From positions 1 to 64,000 of the forward strand of contig JAAVDB010000005.1 in NCBI GenBank assembly GCA_014802015.1: a DNA stretch of 64,000 nt. Reading direction: 5' to 3'. This DNA comes from Bacteroides sp. Its GTDB lineage: Bacteria; Bacteroidota; Bacteroidia; Bacteroidales; Muribaculaceae. Positions 52,411 through 61,935 of this stretch are shown piece after piece. The notes under the pieces were generated by a model. That model had not been told where the DNA came from. It ran no database searches and worked only from the letters and a program-made list of their open reading frames with translations. The position numbers and the translations under genes are program-made. Position 1 is the stretch's first letter, and the number at the start of each line of letters is the position of its first letter.

Positions 52411-53001
52411 ATGTTAACATACAACACACATCGTCCGCGTCTCGTACTTCCGGAATACGGCCGCGCCATACAGCTTATGATCGACCACTGTGTCACCATC
52501 CCCGACAGGGATGAGCGGACAGGTTGCGCATACTCGATCATAAGTGCGATGGCACGTATTCAGCCCAAGGTCAAGGAACAGGAGGACTGGAAGCAGATCC
52601 TCTGGGATCACCTGGCCTATATGAGCGGATTTAAACTCGACATAGACTATCCCGTTGAGGTTTCGTCGCCTGAGAAATACTCTTCGCGTCCCGACAAGGT
52701 GCCATACCCCGGCCGTTACATACGCTACCGTCATTACGGCAAGGACATCGAGCTCATGATAGCCAAGGCTATGGAGATGCCCGAGGGCGCCGAACGTGAC
52801 GAGCTGGTGATCCTCGTGGCTAACCACATGAAGAAACAGCTCCTATCGGTCAATAAGGATGGCGTTAGCGATGCCCGAATCTTCAAGGACCTCGCGGAAT
52901 ATTCCCATGGCATGTTCCGTCTCGATCCAGAGACAACACATCTGCACGAATTTAAGCTAATAGCTCCACCCCCCACCGGAAAGAAAAAGAAGAAACGCTG
53001 A
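52411..53001 (+). CDS. DUF4290 protein
   Basis: 196 residues. It starts LTYNTHRPRLVLPEYGRAIQ, the signature of DUF4290, a family restricted to Bacteroidetes. No signal peptide. The tail is Lys-rich (TGKKKKKR). The stop overlaps the rimM start (TGATG). The position before rimM is conserved in the phylum, which suggests a link to RNA or translation, but the function is unknown. Confidence 0.88.
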   Translation: MLTYNTHRPRLVLPEYGRAIQLMIDHCVTIPDRDERTGCAYSIISAMARIQPKVKEQEDWKQILWDHLAYMSGFKLDIDYPVEVSSPEKYSSRPDKVPYPGRYIRYRHYGKDIELMIAKAMEMPEGAERDELVILVANHMKKQLLSVNKDGVSDARIFKDLAEYSHGMFRLDPETTHLHEFKLIAPPPTGKKKKKR

Positions 53002-53537
53002 TGATACTGCGCACTGACATTACTGAAGCCGGAGTGTTCAACAAACCTCATGGCATAAAAGGTGAAATCTCCGCCACGCTTGACTTTGACATCGACCTCA
53101 CCGAGACACGATGTATAGTCATGGATGTGGATGGAATATTCGTGCCGTTTTTCATAACGTCAGTGCGTCCAAAGACCGCTGAAACCTTCCTTATCACCAT
53201 CGACGGCATCGATTCGGATCAGAAAGCAAGAACCCTTACGGGTAAGACTTTCTACGTCCTTGACTCGGATATCCCCGAGGACGATGACGCCGATGGCGAG
53301 GACGGGTTTTATATCGCCGATCTTATCGGCTACACGCTCGTTGACTCGGAAGCTGGCACAGTCGGAGAGATCACTGACTATAACGACGATACCTCCAACT
53401 TGCTGCTCATCGTGACGACATCTGAAGGCAACGATATATACGTACCCGTAGCAGATGAATATATCGATGAGATAGACCCGGATACAACGACTATACACAC
53501 CACTCTCCCCTCAGGAATAATCGACCTCAATCCTTGA
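53001..53537 (+). CDS. rimM: Ribosome maturation factor RimM
   Basis: 178 residues. N-terminal RimM domain EAGVFNKPHGIKGEISATLDFD, and C-terminal PRC-barrel (YIADLIGYTLVDSEAGTVGEITDY ... DIYVPVADEYIDEIDPDTTTIHTTLPSGIIDLNP). It assists maturation of the 30S head with S19. The chain is a little more acidic than E. coli RimM. Confidence 0.94.
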   Translation: MILRTDITEAGVFNKPHGIKGEISATLDFDIDLTETRCIVMDVDGIFVPFFITSVRPKTAETFLITIDGIDSDQKARTLTGKTFYVLDSDIPEDDDADGEDGFYIADLIGYTLVDSEAGTVGEITDYNDDTSNLLLIVTTSEGNDIYVPVADEYIDEIDPDTTTIHTTLPSGIIDLNP

Positions 53538-53542
53538 AAGTT

Positions 53543-53854
53543 ATGAAAGAATTTGATGAAAAAGAAGCCATAAAGGCCATGCGCGAGGCCCTGTCACCGG
53601 AAGCATCCGAACGATGCAGCGATGACGAACTGCTCAACGTCATAGACATCATCTGGGACTGGTATGACGAGAGCGGACTGCTTGACATTGACGCTGAGGC
53701 CGATGACGAAGAAGTCAATGTCGATGCCCTGACATCGCACGTGCGCAAAATGCTGGCGAAGGATAAACTGTCACCCATCAAACCGGATGAGGTTGAGCCT
53801 CTCGTAGTCGCAGAGTTGCGCTATGAACAGTCACTCGACCCGTTTGCCGACTGA
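53543..53854 (+). CDS. Small acidic hypothetical protein
   Basis: 103 residues starting MKEFDEKEAIKAMREALSPE. Very acidic and helical (DDELLNVIDIIWDWYDESGLLDI, ADDEEVNVDALTSHVRKML). No membrane segment, no known domain. It starts 5 nt after rimM, so it is in the same operon. A TTG three codons upstream is possible but unlikely. Confidence 0.75.
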   Translation: MKEFDEKEAIKAMREALSPEASERCSDDELLNVIDIIWDWYDESGLLDIDAEADDEEVNVDALTSHVRKMLAKDKLSPIKPDEVEPLVVAELRYEQSLDPFAD

Positions 53855-53888
53855 CAGACACCACCGACTCACTCCTATCAGACAATAA

Positions 53889-54533
53889 ATGATCAGAAAC
53901 ATCATATTAATCGCACTCACCGCGCTGTTTGCCCTGTCCGCATGTAAAATGTCGGCCAAGGACAATTTTACCGATCCGTATGCCGGCTACGACGAATCCG
54001 TATTTATGGACATGGAGCTTGAACAGAACATTCTGACTCCGGCCGTTGGCAAACAGGAGCATTCAGCTGTGAGCAAATATATGGACCGCATAGGTCACGA
54101 CCTTGCAAAAAAAGGTTATATCGTGGATAAGATGCGTGATGATGAAGTAATTGTCGTCACTATCCCGTCCGATGATCTTTTCTTGCCAAACGACACTCTG
54201 CTCTCACCCTCGGCTCCGGCTAAGTTCGGTCCCATAATCTCACTGCTGCGCGATCCGGAAATGTACAAGGTTGTCTATACCGTACATACTGACAACACCG
54301 GTTCGGCACAATATAATATGTATCTGTCGCACGAACGCAACAATTCGATATACGACTGGATGCTGACACAGATAAGTGAAGACTTGATCGTGATACCCTA
54401 CGAGATGGGCGACTCCGATCCTGTCATGGGCAACGACTCGCGTGAAGGACGCGCGGCAAACCGCCGTGTAGAGATATATCTCATACCCGGCCCGAAGCTT
54501 ATCACCCAAGCCCATAAGGGAATACTGAAATAG
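53889..54533 (+). CDS. OmpA-family peptidoglycan-binding lipoprotein
   Basis: 214 residues. Signal peptide with lipobox LSAC (about 16-19), then a C-terminal OmpA-like domain: [55 protein letters not shown] and [14 protein letters not shown]. It should bind peptidoglycan and link it to the outer membrane. Confidence 0.88.
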   Translation: MIRNIILIALTALFALSACKMSAKDNFTDPYAGYDESVFMDMELEQNILTPAVGKQEHSAVSKYMDRIGHDLAKKGYIVDKMRDDEVIVVTIPSDDLFLPNDTLLSPSAPAKFGPIISLLRDPEMYKVVYTVHTDNTGSAQYNMYLSHERNNSIYDWMLTQISEDLIVIPYEMGDSDPVMGNDSREGRAANRRVEIYLIPGPKLITQAHKGILK

Positions 54534-54576
54534 AATTATACAGACACAATCATCATATAGAAAGTTTTATATAGCA

Positions 54577-56058
54577 ATGGCTAAAGAACTCAAAGACCTC
54601 ACAAAACGTAGCGAGAACTACTCACAGTGGTATAACGACCTTGTGGTCAAAGCTGATCTTGCCGAGCAGTCGGCAGTAAGAGGATGTATGGTCATCAAAC
54701 CCTACGGCTATGCCATCTGGGAAAAGATGCAGCATACTCTTGACGAAATGTTTAAGCAGACAGGTGTGCAGAATGCCTATTTCCCTCTGCTTATACCGAA
54801 ATCGTTCCTGTGTCGTGAGGCCGAACACGTCGAAGGTTTTGCAAAAGAGTGTGCCGTAGTGACACACTACCGACTCAAGAATGATCCCAACGGCACAGGT
54901 GTCGTTGTCGATCCGGATGCCCGTCTCGAAGAGGAACTCATCATCCGCCCCACTTCCGAGACTATCATCTGGGGTACATATAAAAACTGGATACACTCTT
55001 ATCGCGATCTGCCTGTCCTCTGCAACCAGTGGGCAAACGTTATGCGCTGGGAGATGCGTACACGTATGTTCCTCCGCACCGCTGAGTTCCTGTGGCAGGA
55101 GGGCCATTGCGCTCATGCTACAGCCGAGGAATCAGAAGCCCGCACAGTCCAGATGATCAATATTTATGCCGACTTTGCTGAAAAATATATGGCAATGCCG
55201 GTCATCAAGGGCGTGAAAAGTGCCAACGAACGATTTGCAGGCGCACTCAACACCTATACGATCGAAGCAATGATGCAGGACGGCAAGGCTCTCCAGTCTG
55301 GTACATCACACAACCTCGGACAGAACTTTGCCAAAGCGTTTGATGTGACATTCGTAAACAAGGACAACAAACCTGAATATGTCTGGGCCAACTCATGGGG
55401 TGTGTCAACACGTCTTATGGGAGCACTCATCATGACTCACTCGGATGATAACGGACTCGTACTTCCCCCTCGCCTCGCCCCCATCCAGGTAGTCATCGTT
55501 CCTATATACAAAAACGATGATCAGAAGGCCGTTATCGCCGAAGCAGTCGCTCCGATTGTCAACGATCTGCGCGCACTCGGCGTGAGCGTCAAGTTTGACG
55601 ATGCCGACAATAAGCGTCCCGGATTCAAGTTTGCCGATTACGAGCTTAAGGGTGTACCTGTCCGTCTCGCCATCGGTGCCCGCGACATCGAGAACGGCAC
55701 CATTGAAGTAATGCGCCGCGACACTCTCGAAAAGCATGTAGCTCCCATCGAAGGCATAGCGGCATACTGTAAGGAACTGCTTGAGGAAATTCAGGATAAC
55801 ATCTTCAAAAAAGCCCTCGCACACCGTGAATCTATGACCCGTACGGTCGAGACATACGACGAGTTCAAGAAAGAGATTGAAAAGGGTGGTTTCATCCTCG
55901 CGCACTGGGACGGCACTCCCGAGACTGAAGAAAAAGTCAAGGAGGAAACCAAAGCCACTATCCGCTGTATCCCCCTCGACGGAGACAAGACTCCCGGTGT
56001 ATGTATGGTCACAGGCAAGCCATCGGCCCAGCGCGTAATTTTTGCCCGTAACTATTGA
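54577..56058 (+). CDS. proS: Proline--tRNA ligase
   Basis: 493 residues, the eukaryote/archaeon-like ProRS type without the editing insertion. Class II motifs: [41 protein letters not shown]. It charges tRNA-Pro. The C-terminus ends ARNY as in this ProRS type. Confidence 0.96.
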   Translation: MAKELKDLTKRSENYSQWYNDLVVKADLAEQSAVRGCMVIKPYGYAIWEKMQHTLDEMFKQTGVQNAYFPLLIPKSFLCREAEHVEGFAKECAVVTHYRLKNDPNGTGVVVDPDARLEEELIIRPTSETIIWGTYKNWIHSYRDLPVLCNQWANVMRWEMRTRMFLRTAEFLWQEGHCAHATAEESEARTVQMINIYADFAEKYMAMPVIKGVKSANERFAGALNTYTIEAMMQDGKALQSGTSHNLGQNFAKAFDVTFVNKDNKPEYVWANSWGVSTRLMGALIMTHSDDNGLVLPPRLAPIQVVIVPIYKNDDQKAVIAEAVAPIVNDLRALGVSVKFDDADNKRPGFKFADYELKGVPVRLAIGARDIENGTIEVMRRDTLEKHVAPIEGIAAYCKELLEEIQDNIFKKALAHRESMTRTVETYDEFKKEIEKGGFILAHWDGTPETEEKVKEETKATIRCIPLDGDKTPGVCMVTGKPSAQRVIFARNY

Positions 56059-56076
56059 TCATCCCGTTTACTCCGT

Positions 56077-56352
56077 ATGGATAGCAAAACATTCAATTCC
56101 CGACTGGCAGACATGCTGAACCGCACGACCGATGAGACATCCACACTCACCGATGCGATCAGCAAACTGCTGGCCGAGACCGGCTCAGAACTTGACTCCA
56201 TAGCGATACCCGGATTCGGGACATTCACTACGGCCAAGACGGATGAGTCGGTTATCACCGACCCGGCCACAGGCAAAAGGACTCTTATGCCTCCATGCAT
56301 AAAAATGTCCTTTCAACCGAGTGTAGTATTGCGTAAAAAGTTGTCGAGATGA
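56077..56352 (+). CDS. HU-family DNA-binding protein
   Basis: 91 residues, HU/IHF fold. MDSKTFNSRLADMLNRTTDETSTLTDAISKLLAETGSELDSIAIPGFGTFTTAKTDE shows the helical body and the GFGTF turn. The tail PPCIKMSFQPSVVLRKKL follows the arm. It should bind DNA as a dimer. The stop overlaps the next gene (ATGA), which also encodes an HU domain, so the two are translationally coupled and may form a heterodimer. Confidence 0.88.
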   Translation: MDSKTFNSRLADMLNRTTDETSTLTDAISKLLAETGSELDSIAIPGFGTFTTAKTDESVITDPATGKRTLMPPCIKMSFQPSVVLRKKLSR

Positions 56353-57722
56353 ACCGTAAGATTCCATTCCACGAACTAGCCTCACTTCTGGCGGCCAACT
56401 GCAACATAACTCCGGATGAGGCCGAGGATTTCATCAAGAATTTCTTTGACCTGATAGCACAGTCCCTTACCGCCGGGGAAACCGTTAAGATTAAGTCTAT
56501 CGGTACATTCGCACCGACAGGTGATGCCGACAATCCTATCGAGTTCACACCCGATGCCGTCATCGCCGACACCATCAATGCTCCGTTCGCCCTCTTCGAA
56601 CCTGAGGAACTTAGTGATACTCTTACCGAAGCCGAATTGACGGAAATCGAAACTCCGGCCGAAGAGACTGTCGTTACAGAAGTACCGGTTTCTACACCGG
56701 AACAGACAACTGTGTCAGACACTGTATCGGTTGCGGATGTTGAACAGGAGGCCGTGCCTGAAACTGAGATTGTATCGGAAGTTGAAGTTAAAGCTGAAAC
56801 TGAAACAGAAGTCGCAGCTGAAACCGTCTCTGAAACCGAATCAGAAACTGTAACGATAACCGAAAGTGAACCGACCGGGTCAGATGATGAAATAGAGGAG
56901 AATGTAGCTTCTGAAAACGAACCATCTGAAGAAAACGTATCGGAAACTGTGACCGAAAGTACATCTGAGCCTGTGACTGCATCTGCAACGGAAGAGCAAC
57001 AGAAAAATATCTCTGTCACTCCTCTTGCGGACGTAAAAATCGAACCTCAAACCGAGATCTCAGTCCCGGAACCGCTCAAAGTCCCCTCTCTGTCGTACTC
57101 GGATGAGGATGAGCCGGAAGAATACATATCTGAACCGACACAGAAATCGGGTGCCGGATTCGGTATGGGATTTCTCATAGGCATACTTGTCGGTCTCGCC
57201 CTTGGTGCCTGTGCGGTATATTTTGCCATAGACTATATATTCCCGACAGAAGCATCCATACCAGAATATGACGAAGAAAGTGTGGAAGTGACGGACATCC
57301 TTCAGGATCTTCCGCCGGAGCCGATTGATACAGTCTCAGCACAACCTGTACAGCCGGATACCGTAACCACAGAAACACAACAGGCAGAACAGCCCGGGGA
57401 GACTGTGGAAACTGCAAAGGAACCTGAGCCCGTCGCTCCGAAAGCTGACACCCCAAAGGCCACAAATAACACCGTAAAGGATACGGTGAAAAAGGGTTAT
57501 CTCCTCAACGACATGGCCAAAAAGCATTATGGCAACAAGTGTTTCTGGGTATACATCTACGAAGAAAACAAGTCAAAAATCGCCAATCCCAACCGTGTCA
57601 GTCCCGGACTTGAACTTGTGATCCCCGATGCATCTAAATACGGCATTGATGCTACCAGTAAGGCAAGCATCAGCGCCGCTAATGAAAAGGCCGGAAAAAT
57701 CCTGTCAAAATATCCGCGATAA
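56349..57722 (+). CDS. HU-like DNA-binding domain fused to a transmembrane segment and a LysM domain
   Basis: 457 residues. Residues 1-75 are HU-like (KIPFHELASLLAANCNITPDEAEDFIKNFFDLIAQSL, then the GTFAP turn). Residues about 90-250 are a low-complexity linker rich in Glu, Thr, Val and Ser. One transmembrane helix lies at about 271-293 (GFLIGILVGLALGACAVYFA). A second linker and a LysM-like domain (about 378-426: YLLNDMAKKHYGNKCFWVYI, VSPGLELVIPD) follow. The simplest topology puts HU in the cytosol and LysM in the periplasm, so the protein could tie DNA to peptidoglycan. The domain order is plain from the sequence; the role is inference. A terminator follows. Confidence 0.85.
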   Translation: MNRKIPFHELASLLAANCNITPDEAEDFIKNFFDLIAQSLTAGETVKIKSIGTFAPTGDADNPIEFTPDAVIADTINAPFALFEPEELSDTLTEAELTEIETPAEETVVTEVPVSTPEQTTVSDTVSVADVEQEAVPETEIVSEVEVKAETETEVAAETVSETESETVTITESEPTGSDDEIEENVASENEPSEENVSETVTESTSEPVTASATEEQQKNISVTPLADVKIEPQTEISVPEPLKVPSLSYSDEDEPEEYISEPTQKSGAGFGMGFLIGILVGLALGACAVYFAIDYIFPTEASIPEYDEESVEVTDILQDLPPEPIDTVSAQPVQPDTVTTETQQAEQPGETVETAKEPEPVAPKADTPKATNNTVKDTVKKGYLLNDMAKKHYGNKCFWVYIYEENKSKIANPNRVSPGLELVIPDASKYGIDATSKASISAANEKAGKILSKYPR

Positions 57723-57750
57723 GTATTTGGAAATATCCTGATTCATACAA

Positions 57751-57782
57751 ATCTCCCGACCAATTGTCGGGAGATTTTTTTT
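57751..57782 (+). terminator. Rho-independent terminator after the HU-LysM gene
   Basis: AATCTCCCGA (57751-57760) pairs perfectly with TCGGGAGATT (57768-57777), loop of 7 nt, followed by T8. It closes the transcription unit before the Bat operon. Confidence 0.92.
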
Positions 57783-57860
57783 GTTATGACATTACACTTC
57801 CATAAAGAAAAAATAGCTAAAATTAACACACAGATTTCACATATTCATTGTTATAATTAA

Positions 57861-57868
57861 TATCTTTG
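57861..57868 (+). promoter_or_regulatory. -7 box (TATCTTTG) of the Bat operon
   Basis: A perfect TAnnTTTG match lies 64 nt before the moxR ATG at 57933. TTTC at 57835-57838 is a weak -33 element about 22 nt upstream. The leader would be about 60 nt. Confidence 0.55.
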
Positions 57869-57932
57869 TATTCACAAAAACTACAAATAAGTACAAACAA
57901 TCAACAAATATAATACCTATTCTCACCACACT

Positions 57933-58928
57933 ATGAGCGAAACGGTAAATATCAGAGAGCTTAATGACCTCGTAGCAGGCAAGAGCAACTTCATCAATTT
58001 AGTCACTCAAGGAATGGACCAGACCATCGTCGGTCAGAAACATCTTGTTGACTCCCTGCTCATCGCCCTTCTGTCCAACGGACATATCCTGCTTGAAGGT
58101 GTCCCCGGCCTTGCGAAGACCCTTGCCATAAAGACCCTCGCACAGGTTATTGATGCAAAATACAGCCGTATCCAGTTTACTCCCGACCTCCTTCCGGCCG
58201 ACGTGACAGGTACGATGATCTACAGTATCCAGAAAGAACAGTTCCAGATCAAGAAAGGTCCTATCTTCGCAAACTTCGTGCTTGCAGATGAGATCAACCG
58301 TGCCCCGGCCAAGGTGCAGAGTGCACTCCTCGAAGCCATGCAGGAGCGTCAGGTCACCATCGGTGACGATACATTCCCACTTGATGAGCCGTTCCTGGTA
58401 ATGGCTACGCAGAACCCTATCGAGCAGGAAGGTACTTACCCGCTCCCCGAGGCTCAGGTTGACCGTTTCCTCCTCAAGGTCATCATCGGTTATCCTACCA
58501 AAGAGGAAGAAAAAATCATCATCCGCCAGAATATCAGCGGTGAGCGTAAAAAGGTTCATGCCCTGCTCCACCCCTCCGAGATACTCGAAGTGCAGAAGAT
58601 CGTAGAGAAAATATATCTTGATGAGAAGATCGAGCGTTACATCGTGGACATTGTATTCGCCACACGTAATCCGTCGGAATACGGACTTAAGGATCTCGCC
58701 GGTATGATAAGTTTCGGAGCCTCACCCCGTGCTTCAATCGGTATGGCCCGTGCAGCCCGCGCATACGCATTCCTCCGTTCACGCGGATATGTCATCCCCG
58801 AAGATGTACGTGCCGTATGTCACGATGTTCTCCGTCACCGTATCGGACTCACATACGAGGCCGAGGCTAACAACATCACCACTGATCAGATTATCTCGGA
58901 AATCCTTGATAAGGTCGAGGTGCCCTGA
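57933..58928 (+). CDS. MoxR-family AAA+ ATPase of the Bat operon
   Basis: 331 residues. Walker A GVPGLAKTLAIKTLA (the family's G-x-A-K-T form), Walker B FVLADEINRAPAK, sensor 1 VMATQNPIEQEGTYPLPEAQVDRF, and the C-terminal lid are present. MoxR proteins act as chaperone-like ATPases for VWA-domain proteins, which are encoded downstream here. First gene of the operon. Confidence 0.95.
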   Translation: MSETVNIRELNDLVAGKSNFINLVTQGMDQTIVGQKHLVDSLLIALLSNGHILLEGVPGLAKTLAIKTLAQVIDAKYSRIQFTPDLLPADVTGTMIYSIQKEQFQIKKGPIFANFVLADEINRAPAKVQSALLEAMQERQVTIGDDTFPLDEPFLVMATQNPIEQEGTYPLPEAQVDRFLLKVIIGYPTKEEEKIIIRQNISGERKKVHALLHPSEILEVQKIVEKIYLDEKIERYIVDIVFATRNPSEYGLKDLAGMISFGASPRASIGMARAARAYAFLRSRGYVIPEDVRAVCHDVLRHRIGLTYEAEANNITTDQIISEILDKVEVP

Positions 58929-59004
58929 TGCTGAGAGGTTGTTTATGACAACCTCCAAGTATTTTGACACACACCGATAGTAAATAATCCCACTTCGCAC
59001 ACAC

Positions 59005-59880
59005 ATGGAAGCCAACGAACTGCTTAAAAAAGTACGTAAAATCGACATAAAGACTCGTGGTCTCTCGCAGAATATATTTGCGGGCGAATACCATACAGCC
59101 TTTAAGGGACGAGGCATGACCTTTGCCGAAGTCAGGGAATATCAGTATGGTGACGATGTGCGTGACATCGATTGGAATGTCACTGCACGCCACAACCGTC
59201 CTTATGTCAAAGTCTATGAGGAGGAGCGCGAGCTGACGGTAATGCTGCTCATCGACGTATCACGCAGCCGTCTTTTCGGCGCAGCCGGCGAAGCCAAGCG
59301 TGAAATGATTGCCGAGATAGCCGCTACCATCGCATACTCCGCCATCACAAACAATGACAAAATCGGCGTGATATTCTTCTCGGATAAGATAGAAAAATTC
59401 ATACCTCCTAAAAAAGGTAAGAAACACATACTTCTTATCATCCGTGAACTCATTGACTTCACGCCCGAGAATTCCGGTACAAATATAGGCGTGGCTCTGC
59501 GTTACATGACGGACGCGCTGAAAAAGAGATGCACGACGTTCCTTATCTCCGACTTCATCGACCGACACGACTATTCGCGTCAGTTGCAGGTAGCGTCCAA
59601 CAAGCATGACATAATAGCCATTCAGGTATATGACAAACGCGACACGTCGTTGCCTGACATCGGACTGATGCGTGTCACCGATCTTGAGACCGGAAGCACA
59701 GGCTGGATCGACACCTCTTCACGCTCGACACGTCAGGCATATAGCAAATGGTGGTACGAGCGTCAGCAAGCAATGACCGAGGCCCTGAGCAAGAGCCGTA
59801 TCGATCTGGCATCGATAGCCACTGATGAGGATTTCGCACGTGCACTGATGGCTCTGTTTAAAAACCGAGGTGTAAGATAA
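59005..59880 (+). CDS. DUF58 protein of the Bat operon
   Basis: 291 residues, no signal peptide. DUF58 motif DIDWNVTARHNRPYVKVYEEERELTVMLLIDVSRS, with a VWA-like Asp-x-Ser-x-Ser in DVSRS. Usually encoded with MoxR and VWA proteins as one envelope-stress unit. Confidence 0.93.
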   Translation: MEANELLKKVRKIDIKTRGLSQNIFAGEYHTAFKGRGMTFAEVREYQYGDDVRDIDWNVTARHNRPYVKVYEEERELTVMLLIDVSRSRLFGAAGEAKREMIAEIAATIAYSAITNNDKIGVIFFSDKIEKFIPPKKGKKHILLIIRELIDFTPENSGTNIGVALRYMTDALKKRCTTFLISDFIDRHDYSRQLQVASNKHDIIAIQVYDKRDTSLPDIGLMRVTDLETGSTGWIDTSSRSTRQAYSKWWYERQQAMTEALSKSRIDLASIATDEDFARALMALFKNRGVR

Positions 59881-59894
59881 ACCGTTCATACTGT

Positions 59895-60893
59895 ATGATC
59901 CGACATATACGTTCCATAATATTAATATCAGCGCTTGCCATTGCATCGGCAATTCCGGCCCTGTCACAGACATCACTCAAGGTGTCGCTCGACTCAGCAT
60001 ATCTGCTGATGGGTAAGGCAACACCGCTCCACATCGAGCTGATAGCTCCGGCCAATGCCGAGGGTACACTTGTCATACCGGCCGACACACTGTCCGACAA
60101 AGTGGAAATACTGAATATACAGCCTGCCGATACCACTGACATACGCAACGGACGTATTCAGGTCAATCAGCAAGTGACACTTCAGTCATTCGACTCAGGT
60201 ACATATATTCTCAATCCTATACTCTATGTGCAGGGCAACGAGACCATAGCATCCAACCGTCCCGTACTTAAAGTATTGCCAGCGATGGTTGACTCGCTCG
60301 AAACAATTCACGACTATGCAGACGTGGCCGACGTAGACCGTCATCTGATTGACTATATGCCCGACTTTCTGGCCGACTACGGGTTATGGATACTCGCCGT
60401 AATCGTCATACTGTTGCTCGGATATTACACACTGCGCCGCATCACATCCGGCAAGCCCGAAGCAAAAGAGGTCAAACTCGTCATTCCGCCTTACGAACTG
60501 GCTATGCGCGAACTTGAATCTCTTCGCTCGGACAAACTATGCGAGCAGGGTCGCGAAAAGGAATATTACACTCGCCTTACAGATATTCTGCGTCAGTATC
60601 TCCAGGGCCGTTTCGGCATAAATGCTATGGAGATGACATCGACTCAGATACGTCACATACTCGAACTCAACGAAGAGACACGCCTGTCAAAAGCCAATAT
60701 GGAACGTGTGCTTGAGACAGCCGATTTCGTTAAGTTTGCAAAGGTACGCCCGCTGCCTGACGACAATGCCGCGGCATACAACTCGGCAATCAGATTTGTC
60801 GAGGATACCAAACCTCGTCCTGTAGTGCCGCCCGCTGAAGAGTCAGGCGACTCCGCACAGGATTCAAACAAACCTTCAACAACAGACAATTAA
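59895..60893 (+). CDS. Membrane protein of the Bat operon, DUF4381-like
   Basis: 332 residues. Signal peptide (about 1-22, ending ALSQ), a periplasmic beta-rich domain, one membrane helix (about 155-175, YGLWILAVIVILLLGYYTL) and a cytosolic tail. The tail has PPYELAMRELESLRSDKLCEQGREKEYYTRLTDILRQYLQGRFGINAMEMTSTQIRH, the DUF4381 pattern. Encoded between the DUF58 and BatA genes. Confidence 0.8.
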   Translation: MIRHIRSIILISALAIASAIPALSQTSLKVSLDSAYLLMGKATPLHIELIAPANAEGTLVIPADTLSDKVEILNIQPADTTDIRNGRIQVNQQVTLQSFDSGTYILNPILYVQGNETIASNRPVLKVLPAMVDSLETIHDYADVADVDRHLIDYMPDFLADYGLWILAVIVILLLGYYTLRRITSGKPEAKEVKLVIPPYELAMRELESLRSDKLCEQGREKEYYTRLTDILRQYLQGRFGINAMEMTSTQIRHILELNEETRLSKANMERVLETADFVKFAKVRPLPDDNAAAYNSAIRFVEDTKPRPVVPPAEESGDSAQDSNKPSTTDN

Positions 60894-60907
60894 TCCACCT
60901 GATATAT

Positions 60908-61894
60908 ATGCAACTGGCTCATCCCCATTATCTATGGCTGCTTCTTGTGTTGGTGCCCCTTATAGCGTGGTATCTCTATAAGCACCGCTCGTTGCATCCA
61001 TCGCTCGAAATCTCATCGACACGTGCATTCGCACGCATCGGCACTCCTTGGCGCGCATGGCTTATGCACCTGTTGTTCCTGCTTCAGCTCGGAGCCATAG
61101 CATGCGTCATCATCATACTCGCACGTCCGCAGACACGCGACTCATGGAACACATCGAGCGTCGAAGGAACCGACATTGTGATAGCGCTCGACATCTCTAC
61201 CTCAATGCTTGCCCGCGACTTCAAGCCTGACCGTTTTGAGGCGGCCAAGGAGGTTGCCGCCAAGTTTGTGGCCGGACGAGAGGGCGATAACATCGGACTT
61301 GTCATTTTCGCTGCTGAGAGTTTCACCTCTCTACCCATGACAACAGACCGTTCGATGATAGCCAATTACATCAGTGACATCAAGATGGGTATGCTACAGG
61401 ACGGAACCGCTATCGGTGATGGCCTTGCCACCTCAATCAACCGTATCAAGGAGGGGAAAGCCAAATCCAAGAGTATCATCCTGCTGACCGATGGATCAAA
61501 CAACACCGGCAACGTAGCTCCCGTGACTGCATCCGAGATAGCAAAACAGCTTGGCATAAAGGTCTATACGATCGGTATAGGCACAAACGGTACAGCACCC
61601 TATCCTCAGGAGAACGAGTTCGGCCGCATCGTGTACACACCTCTGCCTGTCGTCATTGACGAAGCGACTCTCCGCACTATCGCCGAAAACACAGGCGGTA
61701 AATACTTCCGCGCCACAGGTAACGATGTCCTTAAAGAGATTTTCGCCGAAATCGACCGTCTCGAAAAGACCAAGATGGATCTGCGTAACTTCTCGTCGAC
61801 CGAAGACGATTACATGCCCTGGGCCATAGCAGCCCTCGCACTGTTCGGACTCGCCGTACTGCTGCGATATACAGTTCTCAGGACTACCCCCTGA
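60908..61894 (+). CDS. batA: VWA-domain membrane protein BatA
   Basis: 328 residues. An N-terminal pair of membrane helices (about 8-22 and 53-75) is followed by a VWA domain with MIDAS motif ALDISTSM (about 97-104), the Thr in DGTAIGDGLATSI and Asp in LLTDGSNNTG, and a C-terminal helix. The domain sits between membrane anchors and faces the periplasm. Bat proteins were linked to oxygen tolerance in Bacteroides fragilis and to stress in Leptospira. Confidence 0.92.
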   Translation: MQLAHPHYLWLLLVLVPLIAWYLYKHRSLHPSLEISSTRAFARIGTPWRAWLMHLLFLLQLGAIACVIIILARPQTRDSWNTSSVEGTDIVIALDISTSMLARDFKPDRFEAAKEVAAKFVAGREGDNIGLVIFAAESFTSLPMTTDRSMIANYISDIKMGMLQDGTAIGDGLATSINRIKEGKAKSKSIILLTDGSNNTGNVAPVTASEIAKQLGIKVYTIGIGTNGTAPYPQENEFGRIVYTPLPVVIDEATLRTIAENTGGKYFRATGNDVLKEIFAEIDRLEKTKMDLRNFSSTEDDYMPWAIAALALFGLAVLLRYTVLRTTP

Positions 61895-61935
61895 CAGCAC
61901 TCTCCACATATTCCCTATTCAATACGATCTGGTAT

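Noticed and set aside
56285-57019. Minus-strand Ser/Val-rich frame of 244 codons
   Set aside because: Antisense of the Glu/Thr/Val-rich linker of the HU-LysM protein; the low complexity on the coding strand creates it.
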